Shown: positions 52,074-62,503, counted from the stretch's first letter. The stretch: 64,000 nt of DNA from Acidimicrobiia bacterium (GCA_036271555.1 DATBAK010000004.1:1-64000), one strand, 5' to 3'. Numbers and translations: made by a program. Notes: generated by a model not told the origin, from the letters alone.

Positions 52074-52723
52074 ACGGCCCTCCCAGAGCTGACGTCGAAG
52101 TCACGCAGCGACTCGACGACGCGCGCCTCGTCGGGCCACGTGCAGAAGCGCGTCACCGCGCACGGCACGACGACGACGGACATGCCGGCGACCATCGCGG
52201 CTTCGTAGCCCGGCAACGAATCCTCGAACACGATGCAATCCGACGGTGCGCGATCGAGACGACGCGCGGTCTCGAGGTAGATGTCGGGCGCGGGCTTGCC
52301 GTGCGCGACCTCGGCGGCGGTGACGATCTCGGCGAACCGGTCGAGGATGCCCGCGTGACCGAGATGACGATCGAGCTTGACGCGTGGACTGCCGGTCGCG
52401 ATCGCGATCGGCCAGCCCGCCGCGTCGGCGGCGTCGAGGAGCTCGACGACTCCGTCGCACAGCGGCACCTCGTGCCGGCGGGCTTCGATGATCTCCCACG
52501 CGACGACGTCGAGCTCGTCGGAATCGGTGTCGGGCCCGACGTGCGTGTGCACCCACTCGGCCCACAACGCATCGTTCACGGGACCGGTCGACCCCATGAA
52601 GGTCGCCATGCTCTCGATCGTGACCGCGACGCCGCGCGCCTTGAGCACCTCGATGAGGACCTCGGCGACGAGCGCCTCGGTGTCGGCGAGCAACCCGTCG
52701 TAGTCGAAGATCAGCGCCGGCAC
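52070..52723 (-). CDS. HAD-superfamily phosphatase (beta-phosphoglucomutase-like)
   Basis: This 217-residue HAD hydrolase has motif [12 protein letters not shown], motif II ATGSPR, the Lys of motif III in [13 protein letters not shown] and motif IV FEDSLPG. The [10 protein letters not shown] start and helical cap place it with the beta-phosphoglucomutase/GPH-type phosphatases acting on sugar or small phosphates; specificity is unknown. The start is GTG 52723, with TACAGT seven bases upstream, preferred over GTG 52732, which would overlap that box. It is cotranscribed with an enoyl-CoA hydratase gene. Confidence 0.88.
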   Translation of the reverse strand: MPALIFDYDGLLADTEALVAEVLIEVLKARGVAVTIESMATFMGSTGPVNDALWAEWVHTHVGPDTDSDELDVVAWEIIEARRHEVPLCDGVVELLDAADAAGWPIAIATGSPRVKLDRHLGHAGILDRFAEIVTAAEVAHGKPAPDIYLETARRLDRAPSDCIVFEDSLPGYEAAMVAGMSVVVVPCAVTRFCTWPDEARVVESLRDFDVSSGRAV

Positions 52724-52742
52724 GGTGGGCACTGTATTTCCC

Positions 52743-52829
52743 GGTCGCACTCGCTCCGCTCGCCGCTCCTGACGCCTCAGCCGCAGCCTCGGGCGGCCCG
52801 CGAAACGACCCGCCCGTCCCCGCGAGAAC
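52743..52829 (+). repeat. Dispersed intergenic repeat, copy D
   Basis: This full-length copy runs from GGTCGCACTCGC and CTCCTGACGCCTCAGCCGC to AACGACCCGCCCGTCCCC and GCGAGAAC. It lies between the HAD gene start and the hutI end. Its first 43 bp are repeated exactly in copy E, 99 bp further on. Confidence 0.8.
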
Positions 52830-52841
52830 GCTGGGCCTAGC

Positions 52842-52882
52842 GGTCGCACTCGCTCCGCTCGCCGCTCCTGACGCCTCAGCCG
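52842..52882 (+). repeat. Dispersed intergenic repeat, copy E (5' half only)
   Basis: A second tandem copy is limited to the first half of the element, identical over 43 bp (from 52841) to copy D. It ends a few bases before the hutI stop codon, so it could be a recent duplication or a nested insertion. Confidence 0.8.
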
Positions 52883-52889
52883 CCGCGCC

Positions 52890-54056
52890 TTACGGGTGTA
52901 GCGCCCCGCGCTCGACAACGGTGTGTACGAGCGGGACGCCGGGCCGGTACACGAGGTGGGTGTACGACGGCGCGTCGAGCACGACGAGGTCGGCCCGCGC
53001 GCCGGGGGCGATCCGGCCGAGCTCGGGCCGCTGGAGTGCGGTCGCGCCACCGAGGGTCGCCGCCGCGAGCGCTTCCTCTGCGGTCATGTGCATCTCGCGC
53101 ACGGCGAGCGCGAGGCAGAACGCCATCGACGTCGTGTAACTCGAGCCGGGGTTGCAGTTCGTCGCGATCGCGACCGTCGCGCCCGCGGCGAGCAGTCGGC
53201 GCGCGTCGGGATAGGGCTGGCGGGTCGAGAAATCCGTCGCGGGAAGCAGCGTCGCGACCGTCGCACTGCTCGCGAGCGCGTCGACGTCGGCGGCGCCGAG
53301 GTGAGTGCAGTGGTCGGCGGACGCGGCGCCCATCTCGACCGCGAGCTGCACGCCCGGACCCTCACCGAGCTGGTTCGCGTGCACGCGCAGCCCGAGGCCC
53401 GCGTCGCGACCGGCGGCGAGCACCGCGCGCGACTGGTCGCGGTCGAAGGCGCCGACCTCGCAGAACACATCGACCCAGCGGCACTCGGGCGCGCAGGCCG
53501 CGAGCATCTCGCCGCAGACGAGCGCCACGTAGTCGTCGGCGCGGCCATCGAACTCCGCGGGGACGACGTGCGCGCCGAGGAACGTCACGTCGTCGGTGAC
53601 CGCGCGCGCGATCTCGCAGGAGCGCCGTTCGCCTTCGACGTTCAGCGCGTAACCCGACTTCACCTCGACGTGCGTGATGCCGGCGCGGCGTGCTTCGGCT
53701 CGGCGCGCCGCGGTGAGCGCGGTCAACTCGTCGGTGCTCGCAGCGCGGGTTGCATCGGTGGTGACGCGGATCCCGCCGGCCTCGTAGTCGTGGCCGGCCA
53801 TGCGTTGCGCGAACTCGTCGGCGCGGTCGCCGGCGAACACGAGGTGCGTGTGACTGTCGACGAAGCCGGGGATCACGCAGCGACCGTCGGCGTCGACGCG
53901 CTCGTCGGCTGAGAGCGTGCCGGCCGCGCCGACGGCGACGACGTGTTCGCCTGCGACCGCGACCGCGGCATTCCGAACGATTCCGAGCGGACCGGCGCCG
54001 AGCGCGGGGTCGTTCGTGACGAGGAGCCCGATGTGGTCGACCACGAGCGAGCTCAT
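52890..54056 (-). CDS. hutI: Imidazolonepropionase
   Basis: This 388-residue metal-dependent amidohydrolase opens the imidazolone ring to give N-formimino-glutamate, the third step of histidine breakdown. It has the zinc motif [12 protein letters not shown], a [11 protein letters not shown] segment, [10 protein letters not shown] and SADHCTHLG ligand regions, and a late [11 protein letters not shown]. The start is ATG 54056, overlapping the hutF stop (ATGA). It is the last gene of the six-gene hut operon. Confidence 0.96.
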   Translation of the reverse strand: MSSLVVDHIGLLVTNDPALGAGPLGIVRNAAVAVAGEHVVAVGAAGTLSADERVDADGRCVIPGFVDSHTHLVFAGDRADEFAQRMAGHDYEAGGIRVTTDATRAASTDELTALTAARRAEARRAGITHVEVKSGYALNVEGERRSCEIARAVTDDVTFLGAHVVPAEFDGRADDYVALVCGEMLAACAPECRWVDVFCEVGAFDRDQSRAVLAAGRDAGLGLRVHANQLGEGPGVQLAVEMGAASADHCTHLGAADVDALASSATVATLLPATDFSTRQPYPDARRLLAAGATVAIATNCNPGSSYTTSMAFCLALAVREMHMTAEEALAAATLGGATALQRPELGRIAPGARADLVVLDAPSYTHLVYRPGVPLVHTVVERGALHP

Positions 54057-55399
54057 GCGCGGACCGCGGCGATCGCGGTCGCCAGCTCGCGTTCGACATC
54101 GAGCTTCACGTGCTGTCCGTCGCGGACGACGACGCCGCCGGCGACGACCACGTGCTGCACGTCGGCCGCGGTCGCAGCGAACACGACCGCGTCGAGCAGC
54201 CGGCCAGGGTGCGAGCCGGCGAGGCGGACGCTGTCGAGCGCGACGGTCGTGAAGTCGGCCGGCGCACCCGCGGCCAGGCATCCGCCGTCCGCCCAGCCGA
54301 GGCTCTCGTAGCCCGCAGCGGTCGCCGCGGCGAGCAACGCGGCTGCGTCGTGCGTGCCGCGCGTGCCCGACACCAACCGCTCGTCGATCTCGACGGCGCG
54401 CGCCTCCTCGAACGGGTCGATGACCGCCTGCGAGTCGGTGCCGATCGCCAACGACGCGCCCGCCGCGCGGAGCCGGCTCGCAGGACCGACACCGTCGGCG
54501 AGGTCGCGTTCGGTTGTCGGACAGAAGCAGCACGTCGCGCGCGCGGCACCCAGCCCCGCGATGTCGTCGTCCGTGAGGTGCGTCGCGTGCACGGCGGTGA
54601 ACCGCGCGTCGAGCGCGCCGGCGTCGGCCAGCACGGCCGTCGGTGTGCGCCCGTAGGCAGCCCGACACGCCGTGTTCTCGGCCGGCTGCTCGGACACGTG
54701 CGCGTGAAGCGGCGCGCCGTGTGCGGTCGCCCATGCGACCACGCGCTCCTGCGCGACCGGATCGACGGCACGCACGCTGTGAATCGCGGCACCGATGGCG
54801 ACTCGAGGACCCGCGAGCGAGCGCAACGCGTCGACTCGCGCCGCCCACCCGTCGGCGTCTTCGTCGGCGAACCGCCGCTGCACGCCGGCGAGCTCGACGA
54901 CGCGCCCTCCCGCGATCCCGCCCTGCAGGTAGCACGTGTCGAGCAGCGTGATCCGGATGCCGGCATCGGCCGCGGCCGCGACGAGCGCGGCGCCCATCGC
55001 GTTGGGATCCGTATAGCGCACGCCGTCACGGTCGTGGTGGAGATAGTGGAACTCGCCGACAACCGTGATGCCCGCACGCGCCATCTCGGCGAAGGTCGCG
55101 CGCGCGAGCGCGCGGTACGAGTCGGGATCAAGGCGCTCCGCGAGCGCGTACATCTCGTCGCGCCAGCTCCAAAAGGTGCCGCGGCGGCTCGTTTGCGCGA
55201 CGCCGCGCAGCGCGCGATGGAATGCGTGCGAGTGCGCGTTCGCGAAGCCCGGGAGCGTGACGCCGCGCAGGATCGTCGCGTCGGCAAACGCCCGCTCCAT
55301 CGTCACGTTCGTGATCAGGTCGCCGTCGACCTCGATGAGGACCCCCGCGTCGACCGAGTCGCCGCCCAGCCACGCGTACTCGCACCAGTACGTCGTCAC
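54053..55399 (-). CDS. hutF: Formimidoylglutamate deiminase
   Basis: This 448-residue amidohydrolase removes ammonia from N-formimino-glutamate, giving N-formylglutamate. It has the metal motif [30 protein letters not shown] and [20 protein letters not shown], and the late Asp in [14 protein letters not shown]. The pattern matches HutF and not the lyase HutG-type or FTCD routes. GTG 55399 overlaps the stop of the deformylase gene (GTGA). The next enzyme of this pathway (HutG, N-formylglutamate deformylase) is not seen in the operon. Confidence 0.93.
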   Translation of the reverse strand: MTTYWCEYAWLGGDSVDAGVLIEVDGDLITNVTMERAFADATILRGVTLPGFANAHSHAFHRALRGVAQTSRRGTFWSWRDEMYALAERLDPDSYRALARATFAEMARAGITVVGEFHYLHHDRDGVRYTDPNAMGAALVAAAADAGIRITLLDTCYLQGGIAGGRVVELAGVQRRFADEDADGWAARVDALRSLAGPRVAIGAAIHSVRAVDPVAQERVVAWATAHGAPLHAHVSEQPAENTACRAAYGRTPTAVLADAGALDARFTAVHATHLTDDDIAGLGAARATCCFCPTTERDLADGVGPASRLRAAGASLAIGTDSQAVIDPFEEARAVEIDERLVSGTRGTHDAAALLAAATAAGYESLGWADGGCLAAGAPADFTTVALDSVRLAGSHPGRLLDAVVFAATAADVQHVVVAGGVVVRDGQHVKLDVERELATAIAAVRA

Positions 55400-55971
55400 G
55401 ACCCGACGCGTGCCACGAACTCGGTGATACGGGCGACGAACGCGTCGCGGTGGAAACGCTCGAACTGCTCCCACGTCGTGAGCGTGCGGGGGTCGCGCAC
55501 GCGGTCGACGAAGAGCACACCGTCGAGATGGTCGAGCTCGTGCTGGAACGTGCCCGCGGTGAGCCCGCGCTTGATCTCGTCGTGCGGGTTGCCATCGCGG
55601 TCGAGATAGCGCACGCGGATGTTCACCCTGCGCTCCACGGTGCCGCGCAGGTCGGGCACCGACAGGCAACCCTCGTTGATCTCGACCGTCTCGTCGTCGA
55701 GCGCCTCGATCACCGGGTTGACGACGACGGTCAGCGGGATCCGCGGCTTGTACGGATAGCGGGGGTTGTGCTCGACCTCGATCACCGCGACGCGCACCGT
55801 CTCGTGCACCTGGTTCGCGGCGATGCCGGCACCGCCCGCGGCACGCATCGTGTCGATCAGGTCGTCGACGAGTCGCTGCATCTCCGGGGCGCGCAGCTCC
55901 TCGACCGTGATCTCGCGCGCGCGTTCGCGCAACACCGGATGGCCGATCGTCGCGATCGGTCGCGCGGTCAC
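55396..55971 (-). CDS. def: Peptide-deformylase homologue inside the hut operon
   Basis: This 191-residue metalloenzyme of the peptide deformylase family has all three active-site motifs intact: GAGIAANQ (Q54), EGCLS (C102 metal ligand) and QHELDH (H144, E145, H148). A loop [14 protein letters not shown] (about 68-81) is longer than in E. coli Def. It starts at GTG 55971, overlapping the hutU stop, and overlaps hutF downstream, so it is translationally embedded between two histidine-catabolic genes. It may be an ordinary Def, or it may remove the formyl group from N-formylglutamate in place of HutG; the second option is inference from location. Confidence 0.93.
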   Translation of the reverse strand: MTARPIATIGHPVLRERAREITVEELRAPEMQRLVDDLIDTMRAAGGAGIAANQVHETVRVAVIEVEHNPRYPYKPRIPLTVVVNPVIEALDDETVEINEGCLSVPDLRGTVERRVNIRVRYLDRDGNPHDEIKRGLTAGTFQHELDHLDGVLFVDRVRDPRTLTTWEQFERFHRDAFVARITEFVARVGS

Positions 55972-57623
55972 GAGCCGTCGCCTTCCGTCATCGGGATGCG
56001 CACGCCGCGCTCGGCCGCGACCTCGGACGCGCGCTCGTAGCCCGCGTCGGCGTGACGGATGACGCCGGTGCCGGGGTCGGCCGTGAGCACGCGCTCGAGC
56101 TTCTCCCCCGCGAGGTCGGTGCCGTCGGCGACGCACACCATGCCCGCGTGGATCGAGCGGCCGATGCCGACGCCGCCACCGTGATGGATGCTCACCCATG
56201 TCGCGCCGGACGCGGTGTTCACGAGCGCGTTCAGCAAGGGCCAGTCGGCGATGGCGTCGGAACCGTCGGCCATCGCCTCCGTCTCGCGGTACGGAGACGC
56301 GACCGAGCCCGAGTCGAGATGGTCACGTCCGATCACGATCGGCGCCTGCACGGCGCCCCGCCGCACCAGGGCGTTGAAGCGCGCGCCGAGTCGCGCCCGC
56401 TCGCCGTAGCCGAGCCAGCAGATACGCGCCGGCAGGCCTTGAAACGCGACGCGCTCGCGAGCGAGCGCGATCCAGCGCGCGAGACCGTCGTCGTCGGGGA
56501 ACTCTTCGAGCACCGCGGCGTCGGTCGCGGCGATGTCGGCGGGATCGCCCGACAGCGCGACCCACCGGAACGGGCCCTTGCCCTCGCAGAACAGCGGGCG
56601 GATGTACGCGGGCAGGAAGCCGGGGTACGCGAACGCACGCTCGAAGCCGCCGGCGCGCGCCTCGGTGCGCAGGTTGTTGCCGTAGTCGAACACCTCGGCG
56701 CCGGCGTCGAGGAAGCCGACCATCGCCGCGCAGTGCACGGCCATCGCGTCCCGAGCGCGGCGCGTGTACTCGGAGGGATCGTCGTCACGGAGGCGCGCGA
56801 TCGCTTCGTCGCTCAAGTCGTTGGGCACGTAGCTGAGCGGGTCGTGCGCGCTGGTCTGGTCGGTCACGATGTCGGCGCCGAAACCCTGTTCGAGCAGCCG
56901 CGGCAGTGCGTCGGCCGCGTTCGCGCGCACGCCGACGCTCAACGCCCGCCGCTCTGATCGCGCGCGTTCACAGCGCGCGACCGCATCGTCGAGATCCGAC
57001 GCCTCTTCGTCGAGGTAGCGCGTCGCGATGCGGCGCGCGATGCGGTCGCCGTCGACGTCGATGCACAGCGCGACCCCGCCGTTCATCGTCACTGCGAGCG
57101 GCTGCGCGCCACCCATGCCACCGAGCCCCGAGGTGAGCGTGATCGTGCCCGCGAGCGTGCCGCCGAAGCGGCGGCGCGCGATCTCCGCGAAGCACTCGTA
57201 CGTGCCCTGGAGGATGCCCTGCGTCCCGATGTAGATCCACGAGCCCGCGGTCATCTGGCCGTACATCGTGAGGCCGAGGTGCTCGAGCCGGCGGAACTCG
57301 TCCCAGGTCGCCCAGTCGGGCACGAGGTTCGAGTTCGCGATCAGCACGCGCGGAGCCCACTCGTGCGTGCGGAACACGCCGACCGGCTTGCCCGACTGCA
57401 CGAGCAGCGTCTCGTCGCCCTCGAGCGTTCGGAGCGTCCGCACGATCGCGTCGAAGGCCTCCCAAGAACGCGCCGCGCGTCCCGTGCCGCCGTACACGAC
57501 GAGGTCCTCGGGCCGCTCCGCGACCTCAGGATCGAGGTTGTTGTGGAGCATCCGCAGCGCGGCTTCCTGCGGCCACCCCTTGCACGAGATCTCGCCGCCG
57601 CGCGGCGCTCGAATCGTCCTCAT
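55968..57623 (-). CDS. hutU: Urocanate hydratase
   Basis: This 551-residue NAD-dependent urocanase converts urocanate to imidazolonepropionate. It has the full-length family features [70 protein letters not shown] and [16 protein letters not shown]. The late [19 protein letters not shown] is strongly conserved in the family. ATG 57623 overlaps the hutH stop (ATGA). It is third gene of the operon. Confidence 0.97.
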   Translation of the reverse strand: MRTIRAPRGGEISCKGWPQEAALRMLHNNLDPEVAERPEDLVVYGGTGRAARSWEAFDAIVRTLRTLEGDETLLVQSGKPVGVFRTHEWAPRVLIANSNLVPDWATWDEFRRLEHLGLTMYGQMTAGSWIYIGTQGILQGTYECFAEIARRRFGGTLAGTITLTSGLGGMGGAQPLAVTMNGGVALCIDVDGDRIARRIATRYLDEEASDLDDAVARCERARSERRALSVGVRANAADALPRLLEQGFGADIVTDQTSAHDPLSYVPNDLSDEAIARLRDDDPSEYTRRARDAMAVHCAAMVGFLDAGAEVFDYGNNLRTEARAGGFERAFAYPGFLPAYIRPLFCEGKGPFRWVALSGDPADIAATDAAVLEEFPDDDGLARWIALARERVAFQGLPARICWLGYGERARLGARFNALVRRGAVQAPIVIGRDHLDSGSVASPYRETEAMADGSDAIADWPLLNALVNTASGATWVSIHHGGGVGIGRSIHAGMVCVADGTDLAGEKLERVLTADPGTGVIRHADAGYERASEVAAERGVRIPMTEGDGS

Positions 57624-59137
57624 GACAGCGTCCCTACCACGCCCTCGACGGCGCGCAGCACGGTGCCGTCGACGACCATCGCCTCGACCGCCGCAAGCTC
57701 GGGCGCAAGCCGGCGGTCGGAGCCGGGTCCGTCGACGCGTGCCCGCAGAGCCGCGAGCGCGGCCCCCGTGCCCGCCGCGGGTGCGAGTGGCGCGCGCAGG
57801 TCCAACCCGCGCGCCGCGCACGTGAGCTCGACGGCGAGGATGCGCGCGACGTTCGCGAGGACGCGTCGCAGCTTGCGTGCCGCGCCCCACGCCATCGAGA
57901 CGTGGTCTTCCTGCATCGCGCTCGTCGGCAGCGAGTCGACGCTCGCGGGCGCCGCGAGCCGCCGGTTCTCGGCGACCATCGCCGCCATCGTGTACTGGCC
58001 GATCATCATCCCGGAGTTCACGCCCGCGTCGGGCGCGAGGAACGGTGGGAGCCCCTGCGAGCGCGTCGCGTCGAGGAGCCGGTCGACCCGGCGTTCCGCG
58101 ATCGCGCCGACCTCGGCCGCCGCGATCGCGAGGAAGTCGCATGCGAACCCGAGCGGCGCGCCGTGGAAGTTGCCACACGACTCGATGCGACCGTCGGGCA
58201 GCACCATCGGGTTGTCGATCGCCGAGACGAGCTCCGCGCCGGCGACGCGCCGAGCGTGGTCGACGGTGTCGCGCGCCGCGCCGTGCACCTGCGGCGCGCA
58301 CCGCAACGAGTACGCGTCCTGCACCCGCAGGTCGCCGACGCGGTGACTCATGACGATCGCGGACCCGCCGAGCAGCGCGCGCAGGTTGGCCGCGCTCGCG
58401 CGCTGACCCGGCTGCGGCCGCAGCTGCTGGAGATCATCGGCGAACGCGCGATCGGTGCCGAGCAGCGCCTCGACCGTCATCGCGCACGCGATGTCGGCGA
58501 CGCGCAACAGGTCGTCGAGATCGTGCAGCGCGAGCAGGAGCATGCCGAGGATGCCGTCGGTGCCGTTGACGAGCGCGAGCCCTTCCTTGGCGAGCAACGT
58601 CACCGGTTCGAACCCCGCGCGCGCGGCCTCGACGATGTGGCCGTCGCGGTCGACGACCTCGCCCTCCCCGATGAGCACGAGCGCGACGTGCGCGAGCGGC
58701 GCGAGGTCGCCGCTGGCGCCGAGCGATCCGTGCTCGGGCACGATCGGCGTGAGCCCGCGGTTCAACAGTTCCAGCAGTGTGTCGACGAGCAGCGGACGGG
58801 CGCCGGAGTACGCCATCGCGAGCGTGCGCGCGCGCAGCAGCATCATCGCCCGCACCACTTCGCGTTCGACCGGCGGTCCCATCCCGGCCGCGTGCGAGCG
58901 GATGAGCGCGCGCTGGAGCTCCTCGCGCCGCTCGGGCGGGATCACCGTGTTCGCGAGCGAGCCGAAGCCGGTCGACACGCCGTACACGGGCTCGTCGGAA
59001 CGCGCGTGCGCGTCGACGAGGGCCGCGCTCGTCTCCATCTCGCCGCGCGCCGACGACGCGAGCCGCACCGGTTCGTCGTGCCGCGCGACCGCGACGACGG
59101 CGTCCGCCGTGAGCCCGGTGCCGGTGAGGTCGATCAC
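57620..59137 (-). CDS. hutH: Histidine ammonia-lyase
   Basis: This 505-residue lyase removes ammonia from histidine to give urocanate. The self-made MIO cofactor is formed by A141-S142-G143 in [14 protein letters not shown]. Other conserved parts are [12 protein letters not shown] near the N-terminus and [15 protein letters not shown], which supports HutH over tyrosine or phenylalanine lyases. The start is GTG 59137, overlapping the stop of the upstream DUF1003 gene (GTGA). Operon expression should respond to histidine or urocanate, but no hutC/hutP regulator lies in the window. Confidence 0.96.
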   Translation of the reverse strand: MIDLTGTGLTADAVVAVARHDEPVRLASSARGEMETSAALVDAHARSDEPVYGVSTGFGSLANTVIPPERREELQRALIRSHAAGMGPPVEREVVRAMMLLRARTLAMAYSGARPLLVDTLLELLNRGLTPIVPEHGSLGASGDLAPLAHVALVLIGEGEVVDRDGHIVEAARAGFEPVTLLAKEGLALVNGTDGILGMLLLALHDLDDLLRVADIACAMTVEALLGTDRAFADDLQQLRPQPGQRASAANLRALLGGSAIVMSHRVGDLRVQDAYSLRCAPQVHGAARDTVDHARRVAGAELVSAIDNPMVLPDGRIESCGNFHGAPLGFACDFLAIAAAEVGAIAERRVDRLLDATRSQGLPPFLAPDAGVNSGMMIGQYTMAAMVAENRRLAAPASVDSLPTSAMQEDHVSMAWGAARKLRRVLANVARILAVELTCAARGLDLRAPLAPAAGTGAALAALRARVDGPGSDRRLAPELAAVEAMVVDGTVLRAVEGVVGTLS

Positions 59138-59532
59138 GACTGGCCGAGCACCTTCGCGTGCACGGCCTTCGTCAGCTCGTGGATCTCGCGGGTGAGGTCG
59201 GTGTTCGTCTTGAGCTCCTGCTCCTGCTCGGTGAAGTCACGGTCGGCCTTCGCCTGCTGGAACTCCGCAGCACGGTTCTGCCCGATCATGACGAAGGTCG
59301 AGAGGAAGATCGCCTCGAGCGAGACGACGAGGGTGAGCTTCGGCCACGGGTTCTTCTCGACGAAGATCATCCAGACCGCGAACACGATCGCGTGGATGTA
59401 GACGAAGTTCATCGATCCCGCGAAGGAAGTGATCGCGTCGGCGACGCGCAGCTGGATGTTGGCGTAACGCCGTTCCCTGTGCTCGACGATCACCGGGTTG
59501 TGCGTGACGTTCGGGTCGAGCTTGATGGCCAC
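59134..59532 (-). CDS. DUF1003 membrane protein leading the hut operon
   Basis: This 132-residue protein has two hydrophobic helices (FVYIHAIVFAVWMIFVEKNP and LVVSLEAIFLSTFVMIGQNR), followed by a charged coiled-coil-like C-terminus (FQQAKADRDFTEQEQELKTN). This is the DUF1003 pattern. The start is GTG 59532, with GAGGAAG five bases upstream. Its stop overlaps hutH by 4 bp, so it is the first gene of the transcript. Function unknown. A role in histidine uptake is not supported by the fold, and its presence may be accidental or linked to regulation. Confidence 0.85.
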   Translation of the reverse strand: MAIKLDPNVTHNPVIVEHRERRYANIQLRVADAITSFAGSMNFVYIHAIVFAVWMIFVEKNPWPKLTLVVSLEAIFLSTFVMIGQNRAAEFQQAKADRDFTEQEQELKTNTDLTREIHELTKAVHAKVLGQS

Positions 59533-59635
59533 GAATCTTCCTCTCGTCGTCCACCGCGGGACCAGTGAACCCCAGCGCCGGGCGCGAACGGCGGCAATCG
59601 GGCGGGCCCGAAGGCGGCCCGGGCAGACTGTTCCC

Positions 59636-60583
59636 GTGCGGACCGTCCGAGTACCCGACGCGAGCGCGATCACACGCGCGCTCGAGGTGGTGCGCCAGCA
59701 CCTGGCGGTCACTCCCGTGGTTCCCGCGCCGGCGCTCGGCGCCGACGTGTGGCTCAAGCTCGAGACGCTCCAGCCGACCGGCTCGTTCAAGGTGCGCGGC
59801 GCGCTCGTGGCCGTCGGTGCCGCGGTCGAGCGGGAGCCCGACCGACCGATCGTCACCGCGTCGGCCGGCAACCACGGGCTCGGTGTCGCGTTCGCGGCCT
59901 CACGGCTCGGCGCGCAGGCGACGATCGTCGTGCCCGAGAAGGCCTCGCCCGCCAAGCTCGCGGCGCTCGAACGCTTCCCGATCACCCTCGTGCGGCACGG
60001 CGACTCCTACGACGACGCGGAACGCCACGCGCTCGCGCTCGCCGACGCGGGTGCGTTGTTCGTGTCGCCCTACAACGATCCCGATGTGATCGCGGGTCAG
60101 GGCACGATCGCGCTCGAGCTGCGTGCGCAGATCCCCGCGCTCGCGACGATCGTGACGCCGATCGGTGGCGGCGGGCTCGCGTCGGGGCTCGGTCTCGCGA
60201 CGCACGGCACGTCGACGCGTGTGATCGCGGCCGAGGCGTCGCAGTCGCCCGCGTTCCGCAGCGCGCTCGACGCGGGGCACCCGGTGACGGTTGCCGTCGG
60301 CGCGACGCTCGCCGATGGACTCGCCGGCAACCTCGAACCGGGCTCGGTCACGTTCGACCTCGTGCGCCGCGACATCACCGACGTCGTGACCGTGTCGGAA
60401 GACGAGATCGCCGACGCGATGCGGTTGCTCGTGCGCGAGCACGGCGTCGTCGTCGAAGGGTCGGCCGCGGTCGCCGCCGCTGCGGTGGCGACGGGCCGTG
60501 TCCCCCTTGCCGACGGACCGGTCGCGATCGTGCTGACCGGTCGCAACGTCGCGACCGCGACGCTCGCGCGCGTGCTGGGCTGA
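59636..60583 (+). CDS. Threonine/serine dehydratase
   Basis: This 315-residue fold-type II PLP enzyme deaminates threonine or serine. The PLP lysine is K52 in PTGSFKVRG, the phosphate-binding loop is TPIGGGGLASG, and SAGNHGLGVAFAASRLG binds the substrate carboxylate. There is no C-terminal ACT domain, so it belongs to the short catabolic class; related serine racemases cannot be excluded. The start is GTG 59636, six bases after CAGACT, with no ribosome binding site. It is divergent from the hut operon. Confidence 0.9.
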   Translation: MRTVRVPDASAITRALEVVRQHLAVTPVVPAPALGADVWLKLETLQPTGSFKVRGALVAVGAAVEREPDRPIVTASAGNHGLGVAFAASRLGAQATIVVPEKASPAKLAALERFPITLVRHGDSYDDAERHALALADAGALFVSPYNDPDVIAGQGTIALELRAQIPALATIVTPIGGGGLASGLGLATHGTSTRVIAAEASQSPAFRSALDAGHPVTVAVGATLADGLAGNLEPGSVTFDLVRRDITDVVTVSEDEIADAMRLLVREHGVVVEGSAAVAAAAVATGRVPLADGPVAIVLTGRNVATATLARVLG

Positions 60584-60584
60584 T

Positions 60585-60672
60585 GGTCGCGCTCGCTGCT
60601 CCTGACACCTCAGCCCTCGACTCGGGCCCGAATCCGGCGGCGTCGCGAAGCGACCCACCCGTCCCGGCGAGA
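60585..60672 (+). repeat. Dispersed intergenic repeat, copy F
   Basis: This copy has an internal deletion near its start (GGTCGCGCTCG joined to CTGCTCCTGAC). It then matches the family through CCCGAATCCGGCGGCGTCGC and AAGCGACCCACCCGT to GCGAGAAG. It begins 2 bp after the dehydratase stop and ends about 20 bp before the next start codon. Confidence 0.75.
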
Positions 60673-60692
60673 AGCTCGCCCGGCGTCAGCCG

Positions 60693-61688
60693 ATGCTCGT
60701 CCTGACCCGCGCCGACGTCGAGTCGGTCCTCGATCTCGACGCGCTGCGCGACGCGGTGGCGGCGGCGTTGCGGGAGCTCAGCGTCGGCTCGCCGTCGATG
60801 CCGCCGAGGATCGCGGCCGAGACCCCGTCCGGCGGGCTGCTGGCGGCGATGCCGGGTTCGTTCCCCGAGCTGGGCGCACTCGGCGCCAAGCTCGTGGCGG
60901 TCTTCCCGGAGAACGTCGATGCGCCGACACATCAAGCCGTCGTCGTGCTCTGCGACCCGCGCACCGGCACACCGATCGCGCTGGTCGACGGCACCGCGAT
61001 CACCGCGGCGCGCACCGCCGCCGCTTCGGCCGTGGCCGCGCAGCACCTCGCGCGTGCCGACGCGACCGTCCTGACGATCCTCGGGACCGGAGTGCAGGCG
61101 CGCGCCCACGCCGATGCGATCCCGCGCGTCTGCCCGAACCTGCGCGAGCTGCGAATCGCCGGCCGCTCCGCACCCCGTGCGACCGCGCTCGCGCGTGAGC
61201 TCGACCGGCTCGACCGGCTCGACGGGCTCGATCTCGCGATCACCACGACCACTGATCTCGCGACGGCGATCACGGGCGCCGACATCGTGTGCGCGACCAC
61301 GCACTCGCCCGACCCCGTCGTGCGGCGCGAATGGTTGCGTCCCGGCGTGCACGTGAGCTCGGTCGGCTTCAACACCGCGGGACGCGAGGTCGACGCCGAC
61401 ACCGTGCGCCACGCGATCGTCGTCGTCGAATCACGCGCGGCCGTGCTCGCGCCGGTGCCCGCGGGCGCGAACGAGCTGCTCTGGGCGATCCGCGACGGTG
61501 TGATCACCGCCGATCACATCCACGCCGAGGTCGGTGAGCTCGTCGCGGGCACGCGTCCCGGCCGCACGAGCGCCGACCAGATCACGCTGTACAAGTCCGT
61601 CGGAGTCGCGGCGGAGGACCTCGCCGCCGCGCAGCTCGTCGTAGATGCCGCGCGAGCGGGCGGCATCGGATCGGAGATCGCGTTCTGA
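60693..61688 (+). CDS. Ornithine cyclodeaminase / mu-crystallin family protein
   Basis: This 331-residue NAD(P)-binding protein of the OCD/mu-crystallin family has the Lys in GALGAKLVAVFPEN, the nucleotide loop LTILGTGVQARAHADAI and the conserved SVGFNTAGREVDADTV. Members include ornithine cyclodeaminase, alanine dehydrogenase and ketimine reductases; the exact reaction is not clear. The start is ATG 60693. Its TGA overlaps the next ATG (TGATG at 61686-61690), coupling it to the alpha/beta hydrolase. Confidence 0.88.
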   Translation: MLVLTRADVESVLDLDALRDAVAAALRELSVGSPSMPPRIAAETPSGGLLAAMPGSFPELGALGAKLVAVFPENVDAPTHQAVVVLCDPRTGTPIALVDGTAITAARTAAASAVAAQHLARADATVLTILGTGVQARAHADAIPRVCPNLRELRIAGRSAPRATALARELDRLDRLDGLDLAITTTTDLATAITGADIVCATTHSPDPVVRREWLRPGVHVSSVGFNTAGREVDADTVRHAIVVVESRAAVLAPVPAGANELLWAIRDGVITADHIHAEVGELVAGTRPGRTSADQITLYKSVGVAAEDLAAAQLVVDAARAGGIGSEIAF

Positions 61689-62503
61689 TGCCGAAGGTCG
61701 AGCTTCCCGACGTCACGATCGACTACGAGATCGAAGGCGACGGTGATCCGATCGTGCTCGTGTGCGGCTGCACGCAGCCCGCGCTCGCGTTCCGCATCGG
61801 TATCGGTCCCGCGCTCGTCGCCGCCGGCTACCGCGTCATCACGTACGACAACCGCGGTGTGCCGCCGTCGTCGGCACCGCCGGCGCCGTATTCGGTCGGG
61901 CAGATGGTCGACGACCTCGTCGGGCTCCTCGATCACCTGGAGCTCGAGCGCGTGCGCGTCGCCGGACATTCGATGGGTGGCTGGATCGCGGAGACGCTCG
62001 CCGCCCGTCATCCCGAGCGGGTCCGCGCCGCCGCGCTCATGGGCAGCTGCAATGTCGCGACCGAGTGGGAGAAGGCGATCACGACCGTCGAGCGCGATCT
62101 TGCGCGCCTCGACGTCGAGCTGCCGCGCCTCTTCTTCGCGTGCGAGACGCTGCGCTACCTGCCGAACTTCGACCTCCAGGACGACGCGATCGTCGGCGCG
62201 TGGCTGTCGATGATCGGTGATCAGCCGCCGCTCGCGAACCCCGGCCGGCTCGGTCACTACGAGGCGTGCCTCGCGTGGTCACTCGACCTCGAGCGCACGC
62301 GCGTCTGGCCCGACATCAGCGTGCCCTGCCTTGTGCTCGCGTTCGAGCACGACGTCGACTCACCGCCCGCGCACGCGCGCGCCGCCACCGCGCAGATCCC
62401 CGGCGCGCGCTACGCGGAGATCCCGAGCTCGAGCCACCTCGGCATCTTCACGCATGTCGACGCGGTCGCGAGCGAGCTCGTCGCCTTCTTCGCTCGCGTC
62501 TGA
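61688..62503 (+). CDS. Alpha/beta hydrolase
   Basis: This 271-residue alpha/beta hydrolase has the nucleophile S95 in VAGHSMGGW, the acid in FEHDVDSPP and the His in SSSHLGIFTHVD. The start VTIDYEIEGDGDPIVLVCGC carries two Cys in place of the usual HG oxyanion motif (VCGC), which is unusual. It is cytoplasmic; the substrate is unknown, and an esterase or C-C hydrolase role is possible. It is translationally coupled to the OCD-family gene. Confidence 0.85.
   Translation: MPKVELPDVTIDYEIEGDGDPIVLVCGCTQPALAFRIGIGPALVAAGYRVITYDNRGVPPSSAPPAPYSVGQMVDDLVGLLDHLELERVRVAGHSMGGWIAETLAARHPERVRAAALMGSCNVATEWEKAITTVERDLARLDVELPRLFFACETLRYLPNFDLQDDAIVGAWLSMIGDQPPLANPGRLGHYEACLAWSLDLERTRVWPDISVPCLVLAFEHDVDSPPAHARAATAQIPGARYAEIPSSSHLGIFTHVDAVASELVAFFARV

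Noticed and set aside
53050-54935. Longer start for hutI giving a 681-residue protein
   Set aside because: The extension is antisense-like Arg-rich sequence inside hutF; ATG 54056 with the 4-bp overlap gives the normal family length.
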